From NCBI GenBank assembly GCA_002346545.1, contig DEAA01000050.1, forward strand, positions 59,037-123,036: a DNA stretch of 64,000 nucleotides. The letters run 5' to 3'. Shown piece after piece: positions 16,175-24,216 of the stretch. Each line of letters starts with the position of its first letter. Within the stretch, counting starts at the first letter, position 1. The translations under genes and the position numbers were made by a program. The stretch comes from Acidobacteria bacterium UBA2994. Lineage in GTDB: Bacteria; Acidobacteriota; Vicinamibacteria; Vicinamibacterales; UBA8438. Below the pieces are notes generated by a model. The model saw only the letters and a program-made list of their open reading frames with translations, did no database searches and was not told the DNA's origin.

Positions 16175-16920
16175 CCCAGCGGTGGGATCCGGACGCCTAC
16201 GACCAGCACGCGCGCTTCGTCTCTGACCTGGGTGCGCCGGTCGTGGATCTGCTGGAACCACTTGCCGGTGAGCGCATGCTCGACCTCGGCTGCGGCGACG
16301 GGTCGCTCACCGAGCGACTGCGCCGGGCCGGCTGTCTCGTCGTCGCGGTGGACAGCAGCCCCGAACAAGTCTGGGCGGCGCTCGAGCGCGGTCTCGATGC
16401 CCGGATCACCGACTTCCGCGAGCTCACCTTCGACGGTGAGTTCGACGCCGTCTTCAGCAATGCCGCGTTGCACTGGGTCTCGGAGGCGGACAGGGTCATC
16501 GCCGGGGTCCGGCGAGCCCTGCGACCCGGTGGCCGATTCGTGGCCGAGATGGGGGGCGCCGGCTGTGTCCTGTCGATCCGTGAAGCGCTCAGCACCGCCC
16601 TGACTGCCCGAGGCGTGAACCCGGCGGCTGCAGACCCGTGGTACTTTCCGACCGAGGCGGAATATCAGCGGCGACTCGAGGTTGGCGGGTTCTCTGTCGA
16701 ATCTATTCAGCGGTTCCCACGACCGACGCCGCTGCCAGGTGACCTCTCGCATTGGCTGTGGATCTTTGCCCAGCGGTTCCTCGACGCCGTCCCGGAGGAC
16801 GAACGTGCGGCCGTCGTCGAGGAGGTCAAGGCGCAGCTCGAACCAGGGCTGAAGAACACGAACGGCGTCTGGGTCGTGGACTACGTGCGGTTACGGTTCA
16901 AGGCGCGACGAAGCGGCTAG
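16171..16920 (+). CDS. SAM-dependent class I methyltransferase at the end of the his operon
   Basis: This 249-residue methyltransferase has the SAM-binding motif I LDLGCGDGSLTERL (about residues 34-47). It also has the post-motifs VAVDSSPEQV and FDAVFSNAALHWV typical of trans-aconitate-methyltransferase-like enzymes, which act on small carboxylic acids. The substrate is unknown. The ATGA overlap with hisA places it in the his operon, under the attenuator. That could be chance read-through or a real link to histidine or folate/one-carbon supply. The frame is open much earlier (15676), but the overlap start is preferred. Confidence 0.8.
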   Translation: MTQRWDPDAYDQHARFVSDLGAPVVDLLEPLAGERMLDLGCGDGSLTERLRRAGCLVVAVDSSPEQVWAALERGLDARITDFRELTFDGEFDAVFSNAALHWVSEADRVIAGVRRALRPGGRFVAEMGGAGCVLSIREALSTALTARGVNPAAADPWYFPTEAEYQRRLEVGGFSVESIQRFPRPTPLPGDLSHWLWIFAQRFLDAVPEDERAAVVEEVKAQLEPGLKNTNGVWVVDYVRLRFKARRSG

Positions 16921-16955
16921 GGTATCGCCGTCCAGTAAGATGACGGGCACACGCC

Positions 16956-18284
16956 ATGAGCGCGTCAGCCCCTCCCCCGGCCGGCAGCCGGCTCCTATGG
17001 CGTCTGGCCGGTTTCGCGGTCCGGGTCTACTACCGCGTCACGCGGGTCGGTCCCGAACTTCCCGATGGCGCTCTAGTGCTAGTGGCCAACCACCCCAATG
17101 CCCTCCTTGATCCGTCGCTGATTCAAGCCACTGCAGGACGTACGGTCAGGTTTCTCGCCAAGTCAACGCTGTTTCAGGGACAGGTGCTGAGCCCGCTGAT
17201 CCGGCGTTCGGGTGCGATTCCGGTCTACCGGAAGATCGACTCTGGGGGCGACACCTCCAGGAACGTGGAGACGTTCGCGTCGGTCCAGCAAGCGCTGGCG
17301 GCCGGCGAGGCGATCTGCCTGTTCCCAGAAGGGATCAGCCACGTCAGCGGCCGTCTGGAGTCACTGCGCACCGGGGCGGCTCGAATGGTGTTGACCAGCA
17401 CCGCGGCCGGGCATCCGGTGGCGATCGTTCCGGTGGGCCTCAACTTCGACCGGCTCCCGCTCTTCCGATCGCGGCTGGTGGCCCTGTTCGGCCCCGCGTT
17501 CGATGGAACCGACCTGGTAGAACGTTTCCGGGACGAGCCGCAAGAAGCGGCGCGAGAGCTCACCGACAGGATCGCCGACCAGATGCGCCGGCTGCTGGTT
17601 GAAGCCAACCCCCGAGGCGATCTCCCGCTGGTAGCCAGAATCGACCGGCTCTATGCGTCGGCGCGCGGAGTCTCCCGCGACCCGGCGGAGAAAGTGCGCC
17701 GACGCCAGCTGATCGCGCAAGGCATTGACCGACTGCGTGAGGAAGACCCCGCACGCTACGAATCGGTCCTCGAAGACCTCCGGCTCTACGACGAACAGCG
17801 ACGCGCCTTCGGTCTCAGGGACAACGATCTCGACCGACGGATGCCGCCGCCCGAGGTGGCAAAGTTCCTGGCCAGAGAAGGCCTCCGAGCGGCCGTGCTC
17901 CTTCCGCTCGCGCTGGTGAGCGTGGTCTGTTTCGCACCGGCCTACTGGCTAACTTGGATCTTCAGTCGATGGGCGCCCGACCTGCAGAGTCGCGCCACCT
18001 GGCAAGTCGGCGGCGGCGTGGTGGTCTACGGCGTCTGGATTGGCGTCCTCGCCGGGGTGGCCGGTAGCCTCTGTGGGCCGGGCTGGGGGCTCGGGGTAGG
18101 AGTGACACTTCCCCTGCTCGCCTTCGCCGGGCTGATGGCGTTCGAGCAACAGACGTCGGCATGGCGGCTGATCCGAGCCTTTCTTGCCAGTCGCCAAACG
18201 CCACTCCGGGCACGGGCCAGCCTCCGCAGGCAACGGGCCGCCATCGCGGACGTGCTCGATCAGGTGCGGGAGTGGCTCGAGTAG
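16956..18284 (+). CDS. PlsC-family acyltransferase with C-terminal membrane domain
   Basis: This is a glycerol-phosphate-type acyltransferase of 442 residues. The catalytic motif is NHPNALLD (His46, Asp52) and the acceptor-binding motif is LFPEGISH. The HPNALLD spacing has one more residue than classic HX4D, a variant seen in a subfamily with NHPNSLLDP-type sites. The N-terminal half is the acyltransferase. The last 130 residues contain two or three membrane segments (around LPLALVSVVCFAPAYWLTWIF and VYGVWIGVLAGVAGS). It probably acylates a lysophospholipid or glycerol phosphate in the inner membrane. It starts 35 bp after the methyltransferase. Confidence 0.8.
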   Translation: MSASAPPPAGSRLLWRLAGFAVRVYYRVTRVGPELPDGALVLVANHPNALLDPSLIQATAGRTVRFLAKSTLFQGQVLSPLIRRSGAIPVYRKIDSGGDTSRNVETFASVQQALAAGEAICLFPEGISHVSGRLESLRTGAARMVLTSTAAGHPVAIVPVGLNFDRLPLFRSRLVALFGPAFDGTDLVERFRDEPQEAARELTDRIADQMRRLLVEANPRGDLPLVARIDRLYASARGVSRDPAEKVRRRQLIAQGIDRLREEDPARYESVLEDLRLYDEQRRAFGLRDNDLDRRMPPPEVAKFLAREGLRAAVLLPLALVSVVCFAPAYWLTWIFSRWAPDLQSRATWQVGGGVVVYGVWIGVLAGVAGSLCGPGWGLGVGVTLPLLAFAGLMAFEQQTSAWRLIRAFLASRQTPLRARASLRRQRAAIADVLDQVREWLE

Positions 18285-18317
18285 TCGGAATGCTCGCTTG
18301 CCCGGCGGGTGGGCGGA

Positions 18318-19136
18318 TTACCGGATGCCGAGCTTGTCGGCAAGGTCGTTGAAGTCGGTCGCCACCACGTCGAACTCGGGGTCTGAGGTGGTGTCGATCT
18401 CTCGGTCGGGGCCGTACTCCATGGGACGGGGCACATAGCCGGTCTTTAGCCCGACCGCCGCGGCGGCTCGCAGATCACCCTTGTGGGCGGCCACCATCAT
18501 GACCTCTCCTGGTTCGAGTCCAAGCAGGTCTGCCGCCTTCAGATAGACCTCTGGCTGCGGCTTGTAGTTCTGGGCCAGTTCCGCCGACAGAACCGCATCC
18601 CACGGAAGGCCCGCGTTCTTGGCCATGTTGACCAGCAGCGCCACGTTCCCGTTGGACAACGTCGCCAGCGTATAGCGGGTCTTGAGCCGGGTCAGGCCGG
18701 ACACCGAATCGGACCACGGCGTCAGGCGGTGCCAGACTCGGTTCAGGTGGTCACGCGCCTCCTCGTCGAGCGAGGTCAATCCGTACTCGGGAATCAGGTC
18801 ATCGAGAATCATCCGGTGTAGCACGTCGATCTTCGTCCACGAGAGCTCGCCGCTCGTCACCCTGCGCATGGCCGGGCCATAGCCCCCACGCCACGCGTCG
18901 GCAAACGCCGCCCAATCGGCCTCAATGCCGGTTCGAGCTTGAAGCGCTTCACCCTCCCGAATAATGGAGGACCGCCAGTCCACGACGGTGCCGAATACGT
19001 CGAAGGTCATCGCCTTCACCATCGACAGATCTCCCGTAGGCTGCTCGACCGTGGCGACGCGCGTGCCCGCCAGGCCCAGCCCGCACACCAGAGCAAGTCC
19101 GATCACGACCCGCCGCGCGATGCTCAGCATTCTCAT
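18318..19136 (-). CDS. Exported haloacid-dehalogenase type II-like hydrolase
   Basis: This HAD-superfamily enzyme has the nucleophile motif in MTFDVFGTVVDWR, the second motif TLSNGN and the final acidic motif MMVAAHKGDLRAA. The overall layout is that of type II haloacid dehalogenases (L-2-haloacid dehalogenase). Unusually, it carries an apparent signal peptide (RRVVIGLALVCGLGLAGTRVAT) and would act in the periplasm. The frame opens with GTG at 19148. The ATG at 19136, with GGAG upstream, is used here. It lies just downstream of a decayed cupredoxin gene on the same strand, and the two probably once formed an operon. Confidence 0.78.
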   Translation of the reverse strand: MRMLSIARRVVIGLALVCGLGLAGTRVATVEQPTGDLSMVKAMTFDVFGTVVDWRSSIIREGEALQARTGIEADWAAFADAWRGGYGPAMRRVTSGELSWTKIDVLHRMILDDLIPEYGLTSLDEEARDHLNRVWHRLTPWSDSVSGLTRLKTRYTLATLSNGNVALLVNMAKNAGLPWDAVLSAELAQNYKPQPEVYLKAADLLGLEPGEVMMVAAHKGDLRAAAAVGLKTGYVPRPMEYGPDREIDTTSDPEFDVVATDFNDLADKLGIR

Positions 19137-19144
19137 TGATCCGA

Positions 19145-19515
19145 TCACTCCACGATGACGGTCGAGCCAAGCAGGCTCTAGTTCAACGCATCGATGTGTT
19201 CATGATACGTGCAAGTGCGTGCCGTCACGAAGTTCCCGGTTTCCCGGCACTGCCCAAGCTCCAGGTAACCGACCTGATTCATGGCCGGACAGTCCAGATA
19301 AGGGGGATGATCGTCGGACGACATCTCGTGCGCCACGCTATCGTTCTTCGCGAACAGCACGCGCTCGCCGACGCGGATCTACATGGTGCTGGGATCGACG
19401 CCCTGGCTGGTAATGGTCACAATCGGTTGCGTTGGGCCTGATCCGTCGTCTGGATCTCACTCGGCGTAGTCGGACTCTCCGAGCACCCCGCCGCCAACTA
19501 TCCCCTCCTCCGCAT
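19145..19515 (-). pseudogene. Decayed cupredoxin-domain lipoprotein
   Basis: Reading the minus strand from ATG at 19515 (GGAGG 6 nt upstream) gives MRRRG, a TAG (19498-19500), then the lipobox LAAGC and a Ser/Thr/Pro linker. Before about 19440 the frame shifts. A cupredoxin-like domain then follows (VTITSQGVDPSTM, TAG at 19379-19381, IRVGERVLFAKND, HEMSSDDHPPYLDCPAMNQ, TARTCTYHEHIDALN). A third TAG at 19178-19180 precedes SLLGSTVIVE and the natural TGA at 19145. The copper-site-like Cys and His residues survive, but three stops, a frameshift and a lost hydrophobic core of the signal peptide make it a pseudogene. It lies 8 bp before the HAD gene. Confidence 0.75.
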
Positions 19516-19673
19516 AGCGACCTCCAGGATCTTCCCGTACCAAGAAGGCGCCAGCAACGGTCCTCCTCGGCTTTGACCGCCGGACCCGTCCATAAGTTAC
19601 GTCACCACCGCGCCGCTGGCCGCCTGGCCCCACCGCGGTTCCAGGTTCGGAGTAACATCTTCTTCTCGAAACC
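19516..19673. other. Intergenic stretch before the sigma factor, no gene seen
   Basis: This stretch lies between the decayed cupredoxin gene and the sigma-factor leader hairpin. Open frames on both strands are ordinary high-GC shadows with no recognisable domain. Promoters for both divergent units should lie here, but I could not pick a convincing pair of hexamers. Confidence 0.4.
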
Positions 19674-19712
19674 ACCCTGCCGGCGCCAGCCTCCAGCAGG
19701 GGCCGGCAGGGT
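19674..19712 (+). promoter_or_regulatory. Long leader hairpin upstream of the ECF sigma gene
   Basis: A perfect 11-bp inverted repeat (19674-19684 with 19702-19712) has a 17-nt loop and ends 17 bp before the sigma-factor ATG. There is no T run, so it is not an intrinsic terminator. Position suggests control of translation or transcript stability, but this is inference. Confidence 0.45.
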
Positions 19713-19729
19713 CCGGATCGAGACCTTCC

Positions 19730-20335
19730 ATGCTGCTCGGAGCCCTGATCGACGATGCCGGCAACGGCGCCTCCTCGCCGGCGGAACGCGTGCGCGATCG
19801 CGAGACGATGCAGCGTTTGGCCGAAGGGGACGCTTCGGCACTGGCCGCCATCTTCGATCGGCATGCTCGAGCCGTCTTTGGGCTGGCGCTGCGCGTGCTC
19901 GAAGATCAGGGCGATGCCGAAGACGTCGTAGAGGCGGTGTTCGCCCAGGCCTGGTCACAGGCGCGGCGCTATGACGCGGACCGAGACCCGGTGTCCGCCT
20001 GGCTCCTGACCATCACCCGTAGCCGCGCCATCGACCGGCTAAGAACCAGGCAGACACGACCGAACACCGCGCCCACGGCCACCGAACGGGCACTGGTCGA
20101 GCTGCCCGACACGGCGCTGGCGGTCGACCATCTGGTGGTCTTGGCCGAATCGGCCACGCGCCTCAGGCAGGCGCTGACCACGTTGCCCTATCTTCAGCGG
20201 ATGGCGATCGAACTCGCGTATTGCGAAGGACTGACCCAGACGGAGATCGCCGCGCGGCTGGAGCAACCGCCGGGCACCATCAAGACGCGGATACGAACCG
20301 GGCTTCACCGCCTTCGCGAGACGTTGACCGAATGA
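19730..20335 (+). CDS. ECF RNA polymerase sigma factor (SigK-like)
   Basis: This 201-residue extracytoplasmic-function sigma factor has region 2 at about residues 35-105 (YDADRDPVSAWLLTITRSRAIDRLR). Region 4 (residues 140-198) has the helix-turn-helix GLTQTEIAARLEQPPGTIKTRI, which reads the -35. Its stop overlaps the start of the next gene, a membrane anti-sigma factor, as in SigK-RskA pairs. No clear Shine-Dalgarno precedes the ATG at 19730. A later ATG at 19808 would remove most of the variable N-terminus but keep region 2. A hairpin lies just upstream. Confidence 0.9.
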   Translation: MLLGALIDDAGNGASSPAERVRDRETMQRLAEGDASALAAIFDRHARAVFGLALRVLEDQGDAEDVVEAVFAQAWSQARRYDADRDPVSAWLLTITRSRAIDRLRTRQTRPNTAPTATERALVELPDTALAVDHLVVLAESATRLRQALTTLPYLQRMAIELAYCEGLTQTEIAARLEQPPGTIKTRIRTGLHRLRETLTE

Positions 20336-21210
20336 GCGACCCGCAGCACGAACAGTACGAGGGTCTGGCGGCGCTGTATGCGATGGGGGCCCTCAACGCG
20401 AGGGAGCGGACCGTCTTCGAGTCCCACCTCGAGATCTGCCGAACCTGCGTCGACGAGGTGACGGCGCTGCTCCCCGTCAGCCACGGGCTCGCTCACGCCG
20501 CCCCCCCGGTCGAGCCACCGGAGGCTTTGCGGGTTCGCGTGCTGCAGTCGGTCACCGGAGAAACAGAGTCCCCGCTCGTGCCCAACCGCGAGACCATGGA
20601 CGACATGCTCACCGCGGTCGAGGAACCGGAGGCGCCAACGGTCCACGTCGAAGAACCGGCCAGAAGCGGAGCCGGCACGCTTTTCTGGCTGGCCGCAACG
20701 CTGCTACTGGCAGCCGCCGGCGCCATCGGTTGGTATGTGGCCGAGCTCGACCGGCGGGTGACGGATCTACGAGCCACGGTCGATGCCGCCAACGCGCTGA
20801 CCGTGCGGGCGAATACCTCGCTGGCCCAGGCCCGGACCCAAGCTAACGAACGGAACGTCGTGCTGAACATCCTCGCGGGCGCCGATGTCGAACGTCTTGA
20901 GTTGGACGGGCAACCGATTGCTCCCAGGGCGCGTGCTCGGGTGCTGTGGGACTCCGACCGGCGGATGGTCTTCCTGGCCTCAGACGTGCCGGCCCTGGCA
21001 GCGGGCGACGTCTATCAGCTATGGTTCGTGCTGCCCGACGGCCCGGCCAGCGCCGCACTCGTCGAGCCAGATGCGGCCGGAAGCGTAACCACGCTGGTCG
21101 AGGTACCGGACACGATCCCGCTCCCGGTCACCATGGCGGTCACCGTCGAGCCGGACGGCGGGATGCCCGCTCCCACCGGCGACATCTATCTGCTTGGACA
21201 GGTGAACTAG
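20332..21210 (+). CDS. Membrane anti-sigma factor (RskA-like, zinc-binding)
   Basis: This protein of 292 residues holds the cognate sigma factor inactive. The N-terminal anti-sigma domain has the zinc motif HLEICRTC (His32, Cys36, Cys39). One membrane helix lies at about 114-137 (LFWLAATLLLAAAGAIGWYV), followed by a short coiled region and a periplasmic RskA domain (VLWDSDRRMVFLASDVPAL, YQLWFVLPDG). The ATG overlaps the sigma stop (AATGA), indicating coupling. Release presumably follows regulated proteolysis or redox change at the zinc cysteines; the signal is unknown. Confidence 0.88.
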   Translation: MSDPQHEQYEGLAALYAMGALNARERTVFESHLEICRTCVDEVTALLPVSHGLAHAAPPVEPPEALRVRVLQSVTGETESPLVPNRETMDDMLTAVEEPEAPTVHVEEPARSGAGTLFWLAATLLLAAAGAIGWYVAELDRRVTDLRATVDAANALTVRANTSLAQARTQANERNVVLNILAGADVERLELDGQPIAPRARARVLWDSDRRMVFLASDVPALAAGDVYQLWFVLPDGPASAALVEPDAAGSVTTLVEVPDTIPLPVTMAVTVEPDGGMPAPTGDIYLLGQVN

Positions 21211-21488
21211 CCAGTTCGGACGAAGTCGACGGTGGGGCTGCGAAAGTTGGCTCCGAGCCAGTCGTCGATCACACGCACATACACAGCCCGGAAGTCGATC
21301 TCGTGACGCACGTCGCGGGCGCTGTTCTCGAGGTCGGGATTGTCCGGGGTGTCATCGAACAGGGCGGCCGTGCCATAGAGGCCTCCGGACACCGCTCCCC
21401 TCATCGCCATCATCAGACCACCGGCTCCGTGATCGGCACCTGTGCGCCGCGCCAGATGCGCGATTGCCGAGTCTACGGCGATCTTCAT
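21207..21488 (-). pseudogene. C-terminal remnant of a DUF1501 protein
   Basis: The 93-residue frame matches only the end of DUF1501 (sulfatase-like, Tat-exported) proteins: TGADHGAGGLMMAMRGAVSGGLYGT, a short loop, then DVRHEIDFRAVYVRVIDDWLGA. Family members are normally about 400 residues or more, and everything before the TDHG-like motif is missing. The upstream bases hold a stop and an inverted repeat, so no start of a full gene exists. It shares only 4 bp at its 3' end with the convergent anti-sigma gene. It is most likely a deletion remnant; expression as a small protein cannot be excluded. Confidence 0.65.
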
Positions 21489-21499
21489 TAGGTTAGATA

Positions 21500-21533
21500 A
21501 GGGAACCCGCTGACCAATTTAGCCTGGTTCCCT
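21500..21533 (-). terminator. Inverted repeat at the end of the large PIG-L gene
   Basis: AGGGAACC (21500-21507) and GGTTCCCT (21526-21533) form an 8-bp stem with an 18-nt loop that overlaps the stop codon of the upstream minus-strand gene. No U-rich tail follows. It may end or stabilise the bshB1-bshA-PIG-L transcript, or mark the deletion scar of the DUF1501 gene. Confidence 0.35.
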
Positions 21534-24192
21534 AATTACTACCTAAGCTGATCAGGTTGGCGAGCAGCTGGTAGGCGCCGGGGGTGCCGGCCGGGAGTTG
21601 GCGCCACAAACCGAGGCCGACGTAGATCCAGCGACCCTCCCCGTAGGTTGCCTCCACCAGTGCGCCCTGCTTGACGCCGGGATTCGAGGGGAACGAATCG
21701 GTCAGCTCGACCAGATCCCGGTAGGCGGGGTCCTTGTCGCCAAGGAAGTACAGACCACGCTCCTGCACCCAGCCATCCCAGGTGGCGTCCGAGATCCGGT
21801 TCGGAGAGCCGAAGACCTGATGGTCGGGGGTCGCAACGGAGACGGGGGCCAACTCGTCGGTGACCCGGTTACGACTCACCCTGGCGGGGTATGGGCCGTA
21901 CTGCGCCTCGTTGAATTCGAACTTGTTGTACTGGACGATCAGCGTTCCTCCGCCCTCGACGTAGTCGAGCAGCCGATCGTTGTACGCCCGGAGCGCGGCG
22001 TTTCGTTCATAGGCCCTGACGCCGGTCACGATGACATCGAAGCGAGCCAGGTCGTGATACGCCAGCTGGTCGTCGGAGATGTACTCCAGCGACGCTCCGA
22101 GCTGCTCGATCGCGGGTGGCACCTCGTCCCCGACCCCATCCACGTAACCCACGAGCAAGCCAGGGTCGAGTTCCACGTCGATCACCTGCATCCGAGTCGT
22201 GGACCCGTGCACGAGGTGACGGCGGCCGATGTGGGGATACTCAACAACCTGGTACCCCCGTTCGAACCGCACTCCATCCTCAGTCACGATGGCGCCGATG
22301 TCGAACTCGCCGGTCCTCACACTCGCTGGCGGCTGCACGCTAAAGCGGACGGTCTGACTCTCGTCCTCCCGCGAGAACGCCACCGCCGCCTGACCCGGCG
22401 ACGACGACCACCCAGCCGGGAGAGAAAGTGACACCTGACCGGTCGCTGGACCCTCGCCGCCGTGACGTACGGTCGCTCTGACCTCTCGAGCCGCCGGGGC
22501 GCCACGTGGAATGATCGCGATATCCGGCGTCACCTCCACAGCGAAGCGTGGCACCACCTGGAGCTCCATCCGTTTTTCACCGGCGAAAATGTCCGTGCCG
22601 TGGCGGAAGTGGATGGGTCGTTCGATCACGATCCGGCTGGACGCGAAGTCCAGCTCAAAGCTGGCCCGGAACGGGGTTGGCCGGAATGGCAGTCCGAACT
22701 GGACATCCTCGTCGAACCGATAGCGGTCGGCGTCGGCCAGCCGCTCCCAGTGCACGTCGCTCACCGCGGCAGTGGTCGGCACCGACATCGACGCCTCGCA
22801 GCGATACACCGCTCCGGCTGCGACGACGTCAGCCCCGCAGACCTGGGGCTCGGTGGTCAGCCCAGTGAAACCGATGTGGCGGACGGCCACCGCGTGCTGA
22901 CCGAAGTTGGCCACCTGCAGTTCGACCTCGAGCGCCTGTGCTGGCACCACGACCCCATCGTTGGCCAGCGCTTCAAGCTGGAGGTCGTGAACTAGCAGAG
23001 CCGCCTGCTCGTACTGGGCCGCCTTCTGCGCCAGCCTGAAGTCCAGCTCGTAGAACGAGTTGTCGGACAGCCCCATGGCGGCCAGCCCACTCCGCAGGTT
23101 GCGCGCCGCGCTCAGCCCAGCCAGCACCGCCGTCCTGGTCTGGTTACGGTCACCTCGCTCGAACGCCTCGAGCGCCGACTGGCCATGCTGAGACAGCGTC
23201 GCCAACCCGTCGACGAGGGAGGCTGGCGGCTCTTCGTCGTCAAGGTCCGCCAGGCCTTCGATCGAGGTATCCACCCCGTCGAAGAGCGTACGTTCTGGAA
23301 TGTCGGCCTGACCCGGAATAGTTGTCTCTGCGAGACGGTAGCGCGACGACGCCGGTCCCGGCAGCCTCACCAGGGGAGACATACCCTGGCACTTGTGCAT
23401 GCTTCGTGCTTGGCTGCCGATCTCGGCGTACGTCCGGCCAAGGAGCGAATCGAACTCCCCGATCTCGACGGTCGTCATCCGCGGGCCGTCACTCGGCACG
23501 CCCCGACGGCTACCACGTCCTCCGCGGCCGCCGAAGCCAAAACCTGCGCTGAAATAGAACTTCTGGGCCTGCCACGGACGAAGCCCCTCGGCGATCTGCT
23601 CGGAAAAACGGTTAGGATCTCCCGCCGCCAGATACGCCTCGCGGGCGAGCACGGCCGACGCCTGATGGTGCTGTCCACCGCCGTCGCCGTCGGGACTCAT
23701 CCCAGCAATGACGTGAGGCCGAAGCGTCCGGATCATCCGTACGTAATCGCCGAGGATCTCGTCGCGGCCCCAGCGTCGGAAAGTCTCATCCCGGCTGAAC
23801 GAGTAGCCGAAGTCGACCGCCCGTGTGAAGTACTGCTCCGCCCCGTCCAGCCGATGTGCCGCCAACAGCTCCTCGGTGCGAAGCGCGGCCAACGCATCGA
23901 ACAGCTCGGGGCCGATCTCGTTCTGACCACCATCGCCCCGGGTCGCGGTCACCAGCGCGGTCCTTATCCCCCACCCTTTGGCGAGCAACGCTAGGAGACC
24001 GTTGTTCTCGTCATCCGGGTGGGCGGTGGCCATCATAAACGTACCGGTGGTGTTAACCTGGCGCAGCACCAGCCCCAGTTCGGTGTGGCCATGCGCCCGC
24101 TCGGCCGGCTGGGCCTCTAGCTGCACCAGTAGCGCAGAGACTCCGAAGGCGCAGGACACCCCGGCGGTGACGATCCAACCCGCTTTCTTCAT
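21532..24192 (-). CDS. Large exported PIG-L deacetylase-like protein with C-terminal amidotransferase-like domain
   Basis: This 886-residue protein has an N-terminal signal or anchor segment, then a PIG-L (LmbE) zinc-deacetylase domain. The metal motif is AHPDDE (His58, Asp60, Asp61) and the second site is DGGGQHHQAS. The middle region holds beta-sandwich domains (AVEVTPDIAIIPRGAPAAREV, as in NEW3-type domains). The C-terminal 220 residues look like a ThuA/GATase-like fold (VIVTGVRAYERNAALRAYNDRLLDYVEGG). It is probably active on N-acetylated sugars outside the cytoplasm. It lies 24 bp after bshA, but a TATACT 9 nt before its ATG suggests it can be transcribed on its own. Confidence 0.75.
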   Translation of the reverse strand: MKKAGWIVTAGVSCAFGVSALLVQLEAQPAERAHGHTELGLVLRQVNTTGTFMMATAHPDDENNGLLALLAKGWGIRTALVTATRGDGGQNEIGPELFDALAALRTEELLAAHRLDGAEQYFTRAVDFGYSFSRDETFRRWGRDEILGDYVRMIRTLRPHVIAGMSPDGDGGGQHHQASAVLAREAYLAAGDPNRFSEQIAEGLRPWQAQKFYFSAGFGFGGRGGRGSRRGVPSDGPRMTTVEIGEFDSLLGRTYAEIGSQARSMHKCQGMSPLVRLPGPASSRYRLAETTIPGQADIPERTLFDGVDTSIEGLADLDDEEPPASLVDGLATLSQHGQSALEAFERGDRNQTRTAVLAGLSAARNLRSGLAAMGLSDNSFYELDFRLAQKAAQYEQAALLVHDLQLEALANDGVVVPAQALEVELQVANFGQHAVAVRHIGFTGLTTEPQVCGADVVAAGAVYRCEASMSVPTTAAVSDVHWERLADADRYRFDEDVQFGLPFRPTPFRASFELDFASSRIVIERPIHFRHGTDIFAGEKRMELQVVPRFAVEVTPDIAIIPRGAPAAREVRATVRHGGEGPATGQVSLSLPAGWSSSPGQAAVAFSREDESQTVRFSVQPPASVRTGEFDIGAIVTEDGVRFERGYQVVEYPHIGRRHLVHGSTTRMQVIDVELDPGLLVGYVDGVGDEVPPAIEQLGASLEYISDDQLAYHDLARFDVIVTGVRAYERNAALRAYNDRLLDYVEGGGTLIVQYNKFEFNEAQYGPYPARVSRNRVTDELAPVSVATPDHQVFGSPNRISDATWDGWVQERGLYFLGDKDPAYRDLVELTDSFPSNPGVKQGALVEATYGEGRWIYVGLGLWRQLPAGTPGAYQLLANLISLGSN

Positions 24193-24201
24193 GATGTTTC
24201 G

Positions 24202-24207
24202 AGTATA
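24202..24207 (-). promoter_or_regulatory. Candidate -10 element of the large PIG-L gene
   Basis: TATACT on the minus strand lies exactly 9 nt before the ATG at 24192, with no Shine-Dalgarno between. No good -35 is found 17 nt upstream. It shares spacing with modA, gltX and hisL. Confidence 0.35.
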
Positions 24208-24216
24208 CCCCCGGCC

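Noticed and set aside
19145..19515. Amber (TAG) recoding in the cupredoxin gene
   Set aside because: All three stops are TAG, but a frameshift is also present, the signal peptide is shortened, and many intact neighbours (for example hisH, hisF and GlnS region genes) use TAG as a normal stop.
2151..21524. The 11-mer GACCAATTTAG upstream of modA and again at about 21512
   Set aside because: Chance identity of 11-mers is expected many times in 64 kb; no surrounding similarity supports a shared element.
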